Translations under genes and position numbers: made by a program
Shown here: positions 52,922 through 61,986 of the stretch, one piece after another
Layout: the number at the start of each line of letters is the position of its first letter
How positions within the stretch are numbered: the stretch's first letter is position 1
DNA from: Plantactinospora sp. KBS50
GTDB lineage: Bacteria; Actinomycetota; Actinomycetes; Mycobacteriales; Micromonosporaceae
NCBI RefSeq assembly: GCF_002285795.1
Contig: NZ_CP022961.1
Span: 4,406,001-4,470,000 of the forward strand
Direction: 5' to 3'
Length of the DNA: 64,000 nucleotides
The notes under the pieces: model-generated
The model's input: the letters and a program-made list of their open reading frames with translations, nothing else
What the model was told of the DNA's origin: nothing
Databases searched by the model: none

Positions 52922-54298
52922 ATGAGAACAAGGCTCAGAATGCTCGGCGCCGCGCTGGCCGCCGCGCTGGCGGTGACCGCCGCCGCGGCGACGATCAACG
53001 CCGGCCCCGCGTCCGCGGCGGCGCTCACCGAGATCACCAACTTCGGCACCAACCCCAGCAACCTGCGGATGTACCTGTACGTACCGGACCGGGTCACCAC
53101 CCGGCCGGCGCTGGTGGTGGCCGTGCACTACTGCACCGGCACCGGCCCCGCCTTCTATTCCGGCTCCCAGTTCGCCTCGCTGGCCGACCAGTACGGCTTC
53201 ATCGTGATCTACCCCTCGGTCACCCGCGCCAGCCAGTGCTTCGACGTCTCCTCCCCGCAGGCGCTGCGGCACGACGGCGGCAGCGACCCGGTCGGCATCA
53301 TCTCGATGGTCAACTACGTGAAGCAGCGGTACAACGTGGACCCGGACCGGGTGTTCGCCACCGGTGTCTCGTCCGGCGCCATGATGACCAACGTGCTGCT
53401 CGGCGACTACCCCGACGTCTTCGCCGCCGGTGCCGCCTACGCCGGCGTCCCGTTCGGCTGCTTCGCCACCACCAACGGTTCGGAGTGGAACTCCGAGTGC
53501 GCCAACGGGCAGATCACCAAGACCCCGCAGGAGTGGGGGGACCTCGTCCGCAACGCGTACCCGGGATACTCCGGCCGGCGGCCCCGGATGCAGCTCTGGC
53601 ACGGCACCAACGACGAGACGCTGCGCTACCCGAACTTCGGCGAAGAGATCAAGCAGTGGACCAACGTGCTGGGGGTCAGCCAGACCCCGTCGTACACGGA
53701 CACCCCGCAGTCCGGCTACACCCGCACCCGGTACGGAGGCACCGGTGGCATGGCGCCGGTCGAGGCCATCAGCATCCAGGGCGCGCCGCACAACCTGCCG
53801 GTCGACGCCGCCCAGGCGATCCGCTTCTTCGGCCTCGACTCGACCACGCCGCCGACCACCGCGGCACCCACCACCGCACCCCCGACGACGGCGCCGCCGA
53901 CCACCGCACCGCCCACCACCGCGCCGCCGACCACCGCACCGCCCACCACCGCACCCCCGACCACGGCACCGCCGCCGTCGGGCGCCTGCCGGGTCGGGTA
54001 CGTGGTGAACGCGTGGAACACCGGCCTGACCACCTCGGTGACGGTGACCAACACCGGCTCGTCGACGATCAACGGCTGGGCGCTGACCTTCACCCTGCCG
54101 GCCGGACAGACCGTCACCAACGGCTGGAACGCCACGATAGCCCCGACCAGCGGCGCGGTGACCGCCCGTAACGTCTCCTACAACGGCACCATCGCACCGG
54201 GCGGCTCGGTCAACTTCGGCTTCCAGGCCAACCACACCGGCAACACCGCCAGCCCGACCTCGTTCACCCTCAACGGCACCGCCTGCACCCTCGGCTGA
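52922..54298 (+). CDS. Secreted CE1/PHB-depolymerase-type esterase with C-terminal CBM2
   Basis: 458 residues. A signal peptide (MRTRLRMLGAALAAALAVTA ... ASA) is followed by an alpha/beta-hydrolase domain of the poly(3-hydroxybutyrate) depolymerase/feruloyl-acetylxylan esterase group. Its nucleophile is GVSSGAMMT (Ser), the acid HGTNDETLRY (Asp) and the His in GAPHNLPVD. A TTAPP-repeat linker then leads to a family 2 carbohydrate-binding module bracketed by Cys (GACRVGYVVNAWNTG to NGTACTLG). The enzyme probably removes acyl groups from xylan on cell-wall material. GAAGGA precedes the ATG and a perfect hairpin terminator follows. Confidence 0.92.
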   Translation: MRTRLRMLGAALAAALAVTAAAATINAGPASAAALTEITNFGTNPSNLRMYLYVPDRVTTRPALVVAVHYCTGTGPAFYSGSQFASLADQYGFIVIYPSVTRASQCFDVSSPQALRHDGGSDPVGIISMVNYVKQRYNVDPDRVFATGVSSGAMMTNVLLGDYPDVFAAGAAYAGVPFGCFATTNGSEWNSECANGQITKTPQEWGDLVRNAYPGYSGRRPRMQLWHGTNDETLRYPNFGEEIKQWTNVLGVSQTPSYTDTPQSGYTRTRYGGTGGMAPVEAISIQGAPHNLPVDAAQAIRFFGLDSTTPPTTAAPTTAPPTTAPPTTAPPTTAPPTTAPPTTAPPTTAPPPSGACRVGYVVNAWNTGLTTSVTVTNTGSSTINGWALTFTLPAGQTVTNGWNATIAPTSGAVTARNVSYNGTIAPGGSVNFGFQANHTGNTASPTSFTLNGTACTLG

Positions 54299-54303
54299 GC
54301 CGC

Positions 54304-54337
54304 GGCCGTGGCGGCGCCGGACGGCGCCGCCACGGCC
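54304..54337 (+). terminator. Hairpin terminator after the esterase gene
   Basis: A perfect 15-bp stem GGCCGTGGCGGCGCC / GGCGCCGCCACGGCC closes on GGAC, five bases after the stop codon. It lies within the 55 bp separating the esterase and aldo/keto reductase genes, so these are probably separate units. Confidence 0.85.
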
Positions 54338-54353
54338 GGGCTACCGTCGCCGG

Positions 54354-55247
54354 ATGCCTCACGACGACATCACCGCGGCCGCCGCCGGCACCTGGACGCT
54401 TGGCGACCGGACCGTACACCGGATGGGCTTCGGCTCGATGCGGCTGACCGCCGACGCCGACCCGGACCGCGCGGTCACCGTGCTGCGCCGGGCCGTCGAC
54501 CTCGGGGTGAACCACATCGACACCGCCGCCTTCTACCGGTCGCCGGGCGGCACCCTCGGGGTGGGCACCGACCCCGCCCGGTACGCGCCCGACCTGATCC
54601 GCACCGCGCTGCATCCGTACCCGCAGGACCTGGTCATCGCCACCAAGGTCGGCTTCGCGTGCGATCCGGCCGGCGACCTGGCCGAGGCGCTGACCCCGGC
54701 GGACCTGCGCCGCCAGGTCGAGGAGAACCTGCGCCGGCTCGGCCGCGACCACCTGGACGTGGTCAACCTGCGGATCGTCAGACGGCCCGGCCGTGACTCC
54801 GTGGCCGAACCGTTCGGCGCACTCGCCGAACTGCGCGACGCCGGGCTCATCCGGCACCTCGGACTGTCCAACGTCCGCGCCGACCACCTCGACGAGGCGC
54901 AGGCCATCGCGCCGGTGGTCTGCGTGCAGAACAACTACGCGATCGACAACCGGACCGACGACGACCTGTTGCGGCTCTGCGCCGAGCGGGGCATCGCCTT
55001 CGTACCCTTCTTCGCCCTCGCCGGGCCGCGCCGCGAGGCGGGCGCGGCCACCGCACACACCGCGGCCGTGCAGGCCGTCGCGGCCGCACACCGGGTGACC
55101 CCGCACCAGGTACGCCTCGCCTGGACGCTGCACCGCGGACCGCACGTGCTGGCCATCCCCGGCACGGGCGACCCGGAGCACCTGGTCGGGAACGTCTCGG
55201 CCGGCGCGCTCCGGTTCAGCGCCGACGAGCTGGCCAGCCTCGGCTGA
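54354..55247 (+). CDS. Aldo/keto reductase
   Basis: A 297-residue NADPH-dependent reductase of the AKR superfamily. The barrel start is MGFGSMRLTAD, the catalytic Asp and Tyr lie in VNHIDTAAFY, the Lys in VIATKVGF, and LIRHLGLSNVRADHL and IPGTGDPEHL are the cofactor-binding segments. The usual His of the tetrad is replaced by Asn in LDVVNLR, as in several actinomycete subgroups. The 3' end overlaps the convergent DUF998-like gene by 32 bp. Confidence 0.92.
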   Translation: MPHDDITAAAAGTWTLGDRTVHRMGFGSMRLTADADPDRAVTVLRRAVDLGVNHIDTAAFYRSPGGTLGVGTDPARYAPDLIRTALHPYPQDLVIATKVGFACDPAGDLAEALTPADLRRQVEENLRRLGRDHLDVVNLRIVRRPGRDSVAEPFGALAELRDAGLIRHLGLSNVRADHLDEAQAIAPVVCVQNNYAIDNRTDDDLLRLCAERGIAFVPFFALAGPRREAGAATAHTAAVQAVAAAHRVTPHQVRLAWTLHRGPHVLAIPGTGDPEHLVGNVSAGALRFSADELASLG

Positions 55248-56283
55248 CCCGCAGCCGGGCACGCGGCCGCAGCCGCGACCACCGCCCGGTACGCCGGGCC
55301 GCCAGCGCACCCGCCGGCCCGGCCGGTGCCGCAGCGTCCCGCCCGGCCGGGACCGCGCCGGCCGGCGCCGCCTGCCGCAGCAGCGTCCCGAGCAGCACCA
55401 GCAGCACGATCTCGGCCACCACGACCAGCCGCTCCAGCAGACCGACGTACGGGCGCAGCGGTGAACCGGCCAGGTAGGCCACGACGAACGGGACCAGCGC
55501 GGCCAGGCACGCGCCGGCCACCGCGGCGACGATCCGGGTACCGGCTCCCCGGCGCCGGGCCGCGGTCACCAGCGCACCGAGGGGCAACCCCAGCAGCGCG
55601 CCGACCGAGGCCCACTGGTGGACCAGGCCCGTCGAGCTGACCGGCATCCCGACCGGGTCCCGGGGAAACATGGTCAGCACGACCAGGCCCAGGCACCAGC
55701 ATCCGAACAGGGCCGCGGCCGTACCGCCGAACCAGCGCGCCGGCCCGGCGGTGCTCCGGCCGGTGCGGTCCGGCACGGCGGACCCCTGGCCGGTGCGGGC
55801 CGGCCGGTCCGGGCCGGTCCGGGCCAGCGGGCCGAGCAGCGCGACCGAGCCGACGGCCAGCACCAGCACCCCGCCGTCGAAGACCCAGCCGACCGGGGAC
55901 AACGCGTAGTCGCTGATCGTGTCCGCGACCGGGCTGAGCCGGGTCACCAGCACGTGCAGCAGTCCGAACAGCACAAGCGCGAGCGCGGCGGCGGACAGCC
56001 CGAGCGCCCGGGTGAGGACCCGCCAGGAACGGACCACCGCCCGGCACAGGGCCGGCACGCCGTACGGGCTCGCGGCCCGCGCGCGGGCACGGGCGGCGTA
56101 CCCGCGGCCCGAGGCCCGCCACCGGTCCCCCGCCTTCGGCCGGCCCGGCGACCGCGACCGGCCCGCCACCGCGGGCCGGAGCGCGGCGAACCGCCCCGGC
56201 GGATCGGCCGGGCTCCGGCGGCGCCGGGGCCAGGCCGGACGGGCCGGCCTGGCATGCCGGCGCGGCAGCCCCAGGTCTGTCAT
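55216..56283 (-). CDS. DUF998-like membrane protein with Arg-rich N-terminus
   Basis: 355 residues with about six to seven transmembrane helices from residue 90 on (GLSAAALALVLFGLLHVLV, FDGGVLVLAVGSVALLGPLA, LFGCWCLGLVVLTMFP, and others). SPVADTISDYALSPVGW is the DUF998 hallmark. The first 85 residues are an Arg/Pro/Ala-rich tail that may be partly untranslated, although GGAGG four bases before the ATG supports this start. Function unknown. The last 32 bp overlap the aldo/keto reductase gene tail to tail. Confidence 0.75.
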   Translation of the reverse strand: MTDLGLPRRHARPARPAWPRRRRSPADPPGRFAALRPAVAGRSRSPGRPKAGDRWRASGRGYAARARARAASPYGVPALCRAVVRSWRVLTRALGLSAAALALVLFGLLHVLVTRLSPVADTISDYALSPVGWVFDGGVLVLAVGSVALLGPLARTGPDRPARTGQGSAVPDRTGRSTAGPARWFGGTAAALFGCWCLGLVVLTMFPRDPVGMPVSSTGLVHQWASVGALLGLPLGALVTAARRRGAGTRIVAAVAGACLAALVPFVVAYLAGSPLRPYVGLLERLVVVAEIVLLVLLGTLLRQAAPAGAVPAGRDAAAPAGPAGALAARRTGRWSRLRPRARLRVSRGWPARRR

Positions 56284-56371
56284 CTCGCCTCCAGCATCGC
56301 CCAGAGGCTAGCTGTTCCCGCCCTGCGCCCCGCCACACCACCGCCGTTGCACGCCCAGGCGATGAACCTCA

Positions 56372-56417
56372 GGAAGCGCCCCTTCCCCTACCGAAACCGA
56401 TGAGAAGGGACGCTTTC
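56372..56417. other. Imperfect hairpin in a divergent gap
   Basis: GGAAGCGCCCCTTCCC pairs with GAGAAGGGACGCTTTC with two mismatches and one G-U. It lies in the 314-bp gap (56284-56597) between divergent genes; the rest of the gap shows no coding potential. The GGAAG...CTTCC theme resembles the hairpin at 30579-30623, so a dispersed hairpin family is possible. Confidence 0.5.
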
Positions 56418-56597
56418 CAACGGCGGGTACGACTCCCCCTCAACCGGCGTTCTCGGCTACCGTTGTCGATGTCTTTTCCGGGTGTTCGCCGCCGACGTCG
56501 AACCCACCACGCCCCCGGCACGTACCCCGATCGGTGAAACCTGCCCATCGGCACGTCCGGTGGGCCAGGATCGTCGAGGAGACGAGGAGGTGCCGCC

Positions 56598-57074
56598 GTG
56601 CACGACACCCGGACTTCCGAGCTGTTTTTCGAGGTCGCCGGAACGCCACCCATCCGGACCGACGGCCTTTCGGTATTCACCGCCGGGCACCGGCAGGCCG
56701 CCCGGGTCAGGGCGCTGCTCACCGCCGCGTGCGCAGCCGCCCAGACGACCGGCTGGCGGTCGCTGCACGGACCGGTCGCGCTGGAGGTGGTGCTGCGCTG
56801 TCCACCGGAACACCGGGTGGTCGACGCGGCCCAGCTCCTCGGCGGGGTCGGGGCCGTACTGCAGGACAAGAAACGGATCGGGGCCGTGGGCCTGGCCCAC
56901 CTCGGGGTGCTGGCCGACGTCGCGCTCTACGACGACGAACGGCAGATCCGCCAGCTGAGCTATCGCGAGGAACCGGCCACGGACTTCTCGTACCTGGTCC
57001 GGGTGACCGCGCTGGAGCCCGCCAGCCCGCTGGCACCGACGACGCGCCAGGCCGCTCCCCCGGCCCCGGTTTGA
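56598..57074 (+). CDS. Hypothetical protein with faint RusA-like C-terminal motif
   Basis: 158 residues, GTG start with GGAGGT six bases upstream. The middle reads VALEVVLRCPPEHRVVDAAQ and the later part ALYDDERQIRQLSYREE. The D-D-x-R-Q-I segment and general strand order recall RusA-type Holliday junction resolvases, but the D-x-D-N motif is not intact. I treat the resemblance as weak. It could be a non-catalytic derivative or an unrelated protein. A second small gene follows 82 bp downstream. Confidence 0.6.
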   Translation: MHDTRTSELFFEVAGTPPIRTDGLSVFTAGHRQAARVRALLTAACAAAQTTGWRSLHGPVALEVVLRCPPEHRVVDAAQLLGGVGAVLQDKKRIGAVGLAHLGVLADVALYDDERQIRQLSYREEPATDFSYLVRVTALEPASPLAPTTRQAAPPAPV

Positions 57075-57156
57075 TCCACCGGCACGGCCACCGGTCAACC
57101 GGTTTGGCCGGCCTCCGCGGTGGGGTACCGCGGACGCGACGATGAAGGGAGTGCGC

Positions 57157-57441
57157 ATGTCCGAGCCACACGTGACGCTCGATCCGCAGGGCCTCGATCC
57201 GGCCGGGCGCAGGCTGCGCGGGCCGCTGGAGGACCAGTTGACCTCGGCGTTGCGGGCGGCCAGCGATCGGGTGCGCGCGGCCTATGCCGGCGAGCCGGTC
57301 GAGGAGGTGTGCCGGCGGCTGCTCGACGAGACGCGCGCCGGGCTGCACCCCGACATCGCCGCCGGCTTCGATCCCGACATGGACGAGTTCTGCCGGGTGG
57401 CCATCGCCATCGTCCGCCACGAGGCACCGCACCCGAACTGA
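57157..57441 (+). CDS. Hypothetical small protein
   Basis: 94 residues, largely helical (EDQLTSALRAASDRVRAAYA, then EEVCRRLLDETRAGLHPDIA). The ATG has AAGGGAG six bases upstream, which decides it over the earlier ATG at 57142. No family recognised. A small cytoplasmic protein that may be co-transcribed with the preceding gene. Confidence 0.6.
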   Translation: MSEPHVTLDPQGLDPAGRRLRGPLEDQLTSALRAASDRVRAAYAGEPVEEVCRRLLDETRAGLHPDIAAGFDPDMDEFCRVAIAIVRHEAPHPN

Positions 57442-57520
57442 GCGGATGGGCCGGTGCGGGCCGGCACGGCCGCGCCGACCCGCCTCCGGCAGCCCGAAAC
57501 CGGCCCGGTCCGCGCCCCGT

Positions 57521-57601
57521 CCGCGGCCAGTCCCGGTCCGCGGCCAGTCCCGGTCCGCGCTCAGACCCGGCCCGCGCTCAGACCCGGCCCGCGCTCAGTC
57601 C
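57521..57601. repeat. 17-base tandem repeat, about five units
   Basis: Two copies of CCGCGGCCAGTCCCGGT are followed by two of CCGCGCTCAGACCCGGC and a partial fifth. The array runs into the stop codon of the flavoenzyme gene (57595), so the 3' end of that gene is part of the repeat. Confidence 0.85.
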
Positions 57602-58547
57602 CGCAGCGCCGACTCGGCCACCTCGGCCGCGCAACCCCAGCTCATCGTCATCCCGGCGCCGCTGTGCCCGTACGCGTGCACCAGCCGCACGCCACCGGGC
57701 AGGCCCAGCGGGTCCCGCTCGACCCGCGCGCCGCCGTACCGGGCCGGGCGCAGCCCCGCGAGTTCCGCCCGGACCACCGCGCCGGCCAGTTGCGGCACCA
57801 GCGCCGTACACCGGGCCAGGATCGCCCGGGCCGCCGTCGGGTCCGGCCCGGTGTCGGTCTCCCCCGGCTCGTACGTCCCGCCCAGCACCACGTCCCGGCT
57901 GCGCGGATGCACGTAGGTGATGCCCTCCGGGGCGTCCTCGTCGCGGACCGACACGTGCAGCCCCGGGTTCGCCACCACCAGCACCCGGCCGCGGGCCGGA
58001 TGCACCGCGGGGTCGTCCGCCAGCCGGCCCGCGCCCAGCCCGGCCGCGTTGACCACCACCGGGGCGTACCGGGCCGCCTCGGCCAACGTCCCGAGCCGCC
58101 GCCGGATCAGCACGACACCGGCACCGGCCAGCCCGGCCCACAACCAGTCCAGGTACGGACCCATCTCCACCGAGGGCACCGTGCAGCACCACTGCCCCGC
58201 GTACGGGCCGGGGGTGGATCCTCGACCCGGAAGTCCGGCACGGCCGGCGCCCACCAGGGCGGCTCGGCGGCGGTGCGCAGCAGCATCCGGGTCGGCCGCA
58301 GGGCCACGCCGGGCACCCCGGTCGCCGCCTGCCCGGTGAAGACCACGAACGCCTGCCGGCTCCAGCGCAAGGCCCGGGGATCCTCGGCGACGTGCGACGG
58401 GTACCAGACCGCCGCGGCCACCCGGGACACCAGCCGCTCGGGCTCGTCGGCGGTCAGCACCGCCACCCGCGCACCCCGCTCGACCAGCCGGGCCGCGCAG
58501 GTCAGGCCGACGATGCCGGCACCGACCACCACGGCGTCGTACTGCAC
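57595..58547 (-). CDS. FAD-dependent D-amino-acid-oxidase-like oxidoreductase (frameshifted in this sequence)
   Basis: The N-terminus AVVVGAGIVGLTCAARLVERG is a Rossmann FAD site, followed by SRVAAAVWYPSHVAEDPRAL, as in D-amino-acid oxidases. After DFRVEDPPP the reading moves to another frame and continues YLDWLWAGLAGAGVVLIRRR, APVVVNAAGLGAGRLADDP, GHSGAGMTMSWGCA, the last being the FAD-binding C-terminus. Five G on the plus strand at 58210-58214 should be six; one extra base gives a continuous protein of about 317 residues. GTG start. It would oxidise D-amino acids or similar amines to imines with release of hydrogen peroxide. It is divergent from the PfkB-TIR gene. Confidence 0.85.
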
Positions 58548-58692
58548 GCCCTTGAGCCTAGGCCCGGTGTCAAAGCCCTCCTGGAACACCGGCGGGGTCA
58601 GGAACGCCGCCCGCGGGTCGCGGTCCCCGAATGGCGGCAGTTGCCCGGGTGAACGCTTGCGACCATCGAGCCGGATGGAACAGCATCGAGTA

Positions 58693-61600
58693 ATGACCTC
58701 AGCGGGCGGGGAGTTGGGGCCCGGGGCGTCCATGCCGGACATCGTGGGATTCGGTGCACTCAATGTCGATTTCATCGCCAGCGCTTCCGGGCTCTCCCAA
58801 CGGATGGCGGAGCGCATCACCGAGTCGGTGGCCCGGTTCGAGTGGAACCGGGAGGGGCCGGTCGACCAGCGGACGATCGAGGACGCGATCGGCAATCTCG
58901 GGGTGGCCTCCCTCGGCTACTCCCTCGGCGGGTCCGCATGGCTCACCATCTTCGCCCTTGCCCAGATGAACGTGGGCATCAGCCTCGGATACGTCGGCGT
59001 GGTCGGCCGGGTGGAGGCACCCGGGCTGTCCTTCGTGGGCCAGATGGACGACCTGGGCATCGACCACCGCTGGGTGGCTCGGCGGCCCGACCTGCTCAGC
59101 GGCACCTGCCTGTCTTACATCGACGACATCGACCGGGTCATGCTCATCCACCCAGGGGCGAACATCGAAATGGCCGGACACATCCGCGACAACCTCGACT
59201 CGATGGCGAGTTACCTGTCCGGCGCCCGATGCGTGCACCTGACCTCGTTTCTCGATCAGGTCACGCCCACGCAGGTGCTCGCGGTGCTGCGCCGGGCGAA
59301 GCACCGCAACCCGGACCTGCTGCTCAGCTTCGATCCGGGGTTCGACTGGGCCGAGCATCCGAGCGCCGCCGTTGAGGGACTGCTCGACCTCGCCGACCTG
59401 CTGTTCGTGAACTATCGGGAGTTCAAGGCGCTCGGCCGGTACGGGCATGGCGAGCCCGACCAGCTGGTGGCGGCCCGGGCGCTTCGGCGCTGCGGACCCG
59501 GCTGCACGATCTTCGTCACCAAACGGTACGACCTGGTCGAGGTGTTCCGGCTGGTCCCCGGGGCATGCTCACCCAGCACTTTCAACTCAACCGGCCGCTG
59601 CGCGAGGCCGAGTTGGAGGACGCGACCGGGGCCGGCGACGTGTTCGCGGCCGGGGTTCTCGCCGCCCTCGTCTCCCGGCGGTTGCAGGTCGAACTCGGCG
59701 CCTTCGTCGGGCTGGATCTTGCTGGTTACAAGACCCGCCGGGGCACGACCGCCGGACCCGGGGAACTTCCCACCCTGGCCAAGGGCTTCCTCCAGAAGAC
59801 CGAACGACTCCGCCGGCCCGGCAGCCGGCCGACGGCGGTCTTCCTGGCGCACGACAACCATCCGCAGTGGCTGGTGCTGCGGCGCTTTCTCGAACAACAG
59901 TGCGGGCTGCCGACGGTCGAACTGGTCTCCACCGGGCAACCGCCCCGGGCCGACGAGTTGGCCGAGGCGCTGCAGCGGTGCAGCTTCGCGGTCTGCCTGC
60001 TCAGCGCCGGGGACGTGCGCTCGTCGGGTCGGAGCCGAACCGACCAGAACACCGTTCACCAGGCTGGCATGTTTCAGGGCCGGTACGGCTTCGGACGGGT
60101 TGCGATACTCGTCGAGGACGGCTGCGACACCTTTTCCAACATCGCCGGTCTGATCCGCCTCGACTTCGCCGCCGGCCGGATCACCAGCACGTTCCTGGAG
60201 TTGGAGCGGATGTTGCGTCGCGAGGGTCTCATACGCCGAGGGATGGCCGACGTGGCGGATCGTGAGACAGCTGGCACGTCGGGGTTCGCGCTGGACGTGA
60301 TCGGCGTCGGCGCCCTCAACCTGGACTACATCGCCGCCGAGCCCCCGCCGGGCGCGACCGGCACGGGCGCCACCTCGGCCGGGGCGACCGGCCCGGCACC
60401 CCGCGCGGTGCCCGGGACGGGGCCGCCGCCGGCCGGCGCCACCGGTCCTCGCCGGCCCGCCGACCGGAGCCGGCTCACCGACCGGATAGCGCGGCTGCTG
60501 GACGGCGTCGGGCTGCCGTTCGAACCGGGCACGGAGGCGTTGGTGGACGCGCAGACGATCAATGCCGCCATCGAAACGGTCAGCTCCACCCGCCCGGACA
60601 CCAGCCTCGGCGGCTCCGCCTTCAACGCGATCTTCGCGATCGCCCAGACGCAGGTGGGGGTACGGCTCGGGTTCGTCGGGGTGGCCGGCCGGGTTCCCGT
60701 GATCGGCCTGTCCAGCGTGCAGCAGTTCGAGGCCCTCGGCGTCGACCACCGGTTCGTGTTCCGGGACGACTCCCGGCTGTGCGGGATCTGTTTCTCCTTC
60801 GCCGACGGCAGCGGCGACCGTACCCTGCTCACCCACGCCGGCGCGAACGACGAGTTGGCCGAACACCTCGACCGGGAGTTCGACGCCGTGGTGGGTTACC
60901 TGGCTACCGCCCGGGTGATCCACGTGACCTCGTTCCTGGACAACCGCAGCCCCGGCCGGCTGCTGCGGGTGCTCGCGGCGGTCAAGCGGGCCAGCCCGGC
61001 CACCGCCGTGTGTCTGGATCCGGGGCACGTGTGGAGCGTCGGGGGCACGGCGGACGTGGAGGGCCTGCTCGGACTCAGCGACTACCTGTTGGTCAACTAC
61101 CGCGAGTTCCGCGCGCTGGGTCGGCACGCCGAGGGCGAGTCCGACGAGATCGTGGCGGGGCGGCTGATCGCCCGGATGGGCGGCGCCGGGATCGTGCTCA
61201 TCAAGCTGCCGGCCGGTGTCTGGGCCTACCGGCGAGAACGCGGCAAGCTGCTCGGGGACTTCTACGCGCAGACCCCGTTGATGAGCGCCGAGATCGCCGA
61301 CGACACCGGCGCCGGCGACGTCTTCGCGGCCGGCCTGCTCACGGTGCTCACCAGCGACAAGCTCCAGGTCGAGCTGGGTTCGCTGCTCGGCATGCGGCTC
61401 GCCCGGCACAAGCTGCGGTACGTCGGCAGCGCCGGGCACGCCCAGTTCGCCGAGGTGACCCGCGACTTCATCGGGTCGGCCGCCGGCGAACGCCGGACCG
61501 CGGGTACGCCCCGGGGCGTCTTCATCGCGCACGGCGCCCACCCGGAGTGGCTCGCCGTGCAGCGCTTCATCGCCGACCGGTTCGAGCTGCCGGTGTACTC

Positions 61601-61937
61601 CTTCGAGAGCGGGGCGTGGGGCGGCCGGTCCGTCACCGAGGCGCTCGCCGACTACCTGGAACGGTGCAGCTTCGCGGTCTGCGTGCTGACCGCCGAGGAC
61701 TTCACCGGGGACGGCCGCCGGCTGGCCCGGCAGAACGTGATCCATGAGGTCGGGCTCTTCCAGGGCCGGCACGGGTTCGACCGGGTGGCCGTGCTCGCCG
61801 AGGAGGGCTGCGACTTCGTGCCACCGGCCGCGGCGCCGTACACCATCACCTTCCCGCCGCACGGCATCGGAACGGCCTTCTACCAGCTCGCCGAGATGAT
61901 CGTCGCGCAGGGCGTGGGCGACCCGGACGACCGCTGA
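58693..61937 (+). CDS. Tandem PfkB-kinase/TIR-like fusion protein (PfkB-TIR-PfkB-TIR; one frameshift)
   Basis: About 1081 residues once one base is restored at a GGGG run (59560-59563). Domain order: PfkB/ribokinase-fold kinase 1 (about 14-370; IVGFGALNVDFIA, GGSAWL, TGAGDVFAAG); TIR-like nucleotide-binding domain 1 (about 378-515; VFLAHDNHPQWLVLRRF, CSFAVCLLSAGDV, QNTVHQAGMFQGRYG); kinase 2 (about 530-936; VIGVGALNLDYIA, GGSAFNAIFAIAQ, TGAGDVFAAG); TIR 2 (about 941-1081; VFIAHGAHPEWLAVQRF, ARQNVIHEVGLFQGRHG). The TIR parts resemble the PF10137-type domain of TIR effectors such as those of cyclic-nucleotide immune systems, in which the Glu of N-V-I-x-E is the NADase residue. TIR 2 has it (codon 61746-61748), but TIR 1 has Gln (60060-60062). 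No stop separates the halves. The start is ATG 58693 or 58732. The function is unproven; a stress or defence role is inferred. Confidence 0.85.
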
Positions 61938-61986
61938 GCCGCGCGCCCGCCGGTGCCGGCACCGGCGGTGGTCCGCCTGGTCGGGC

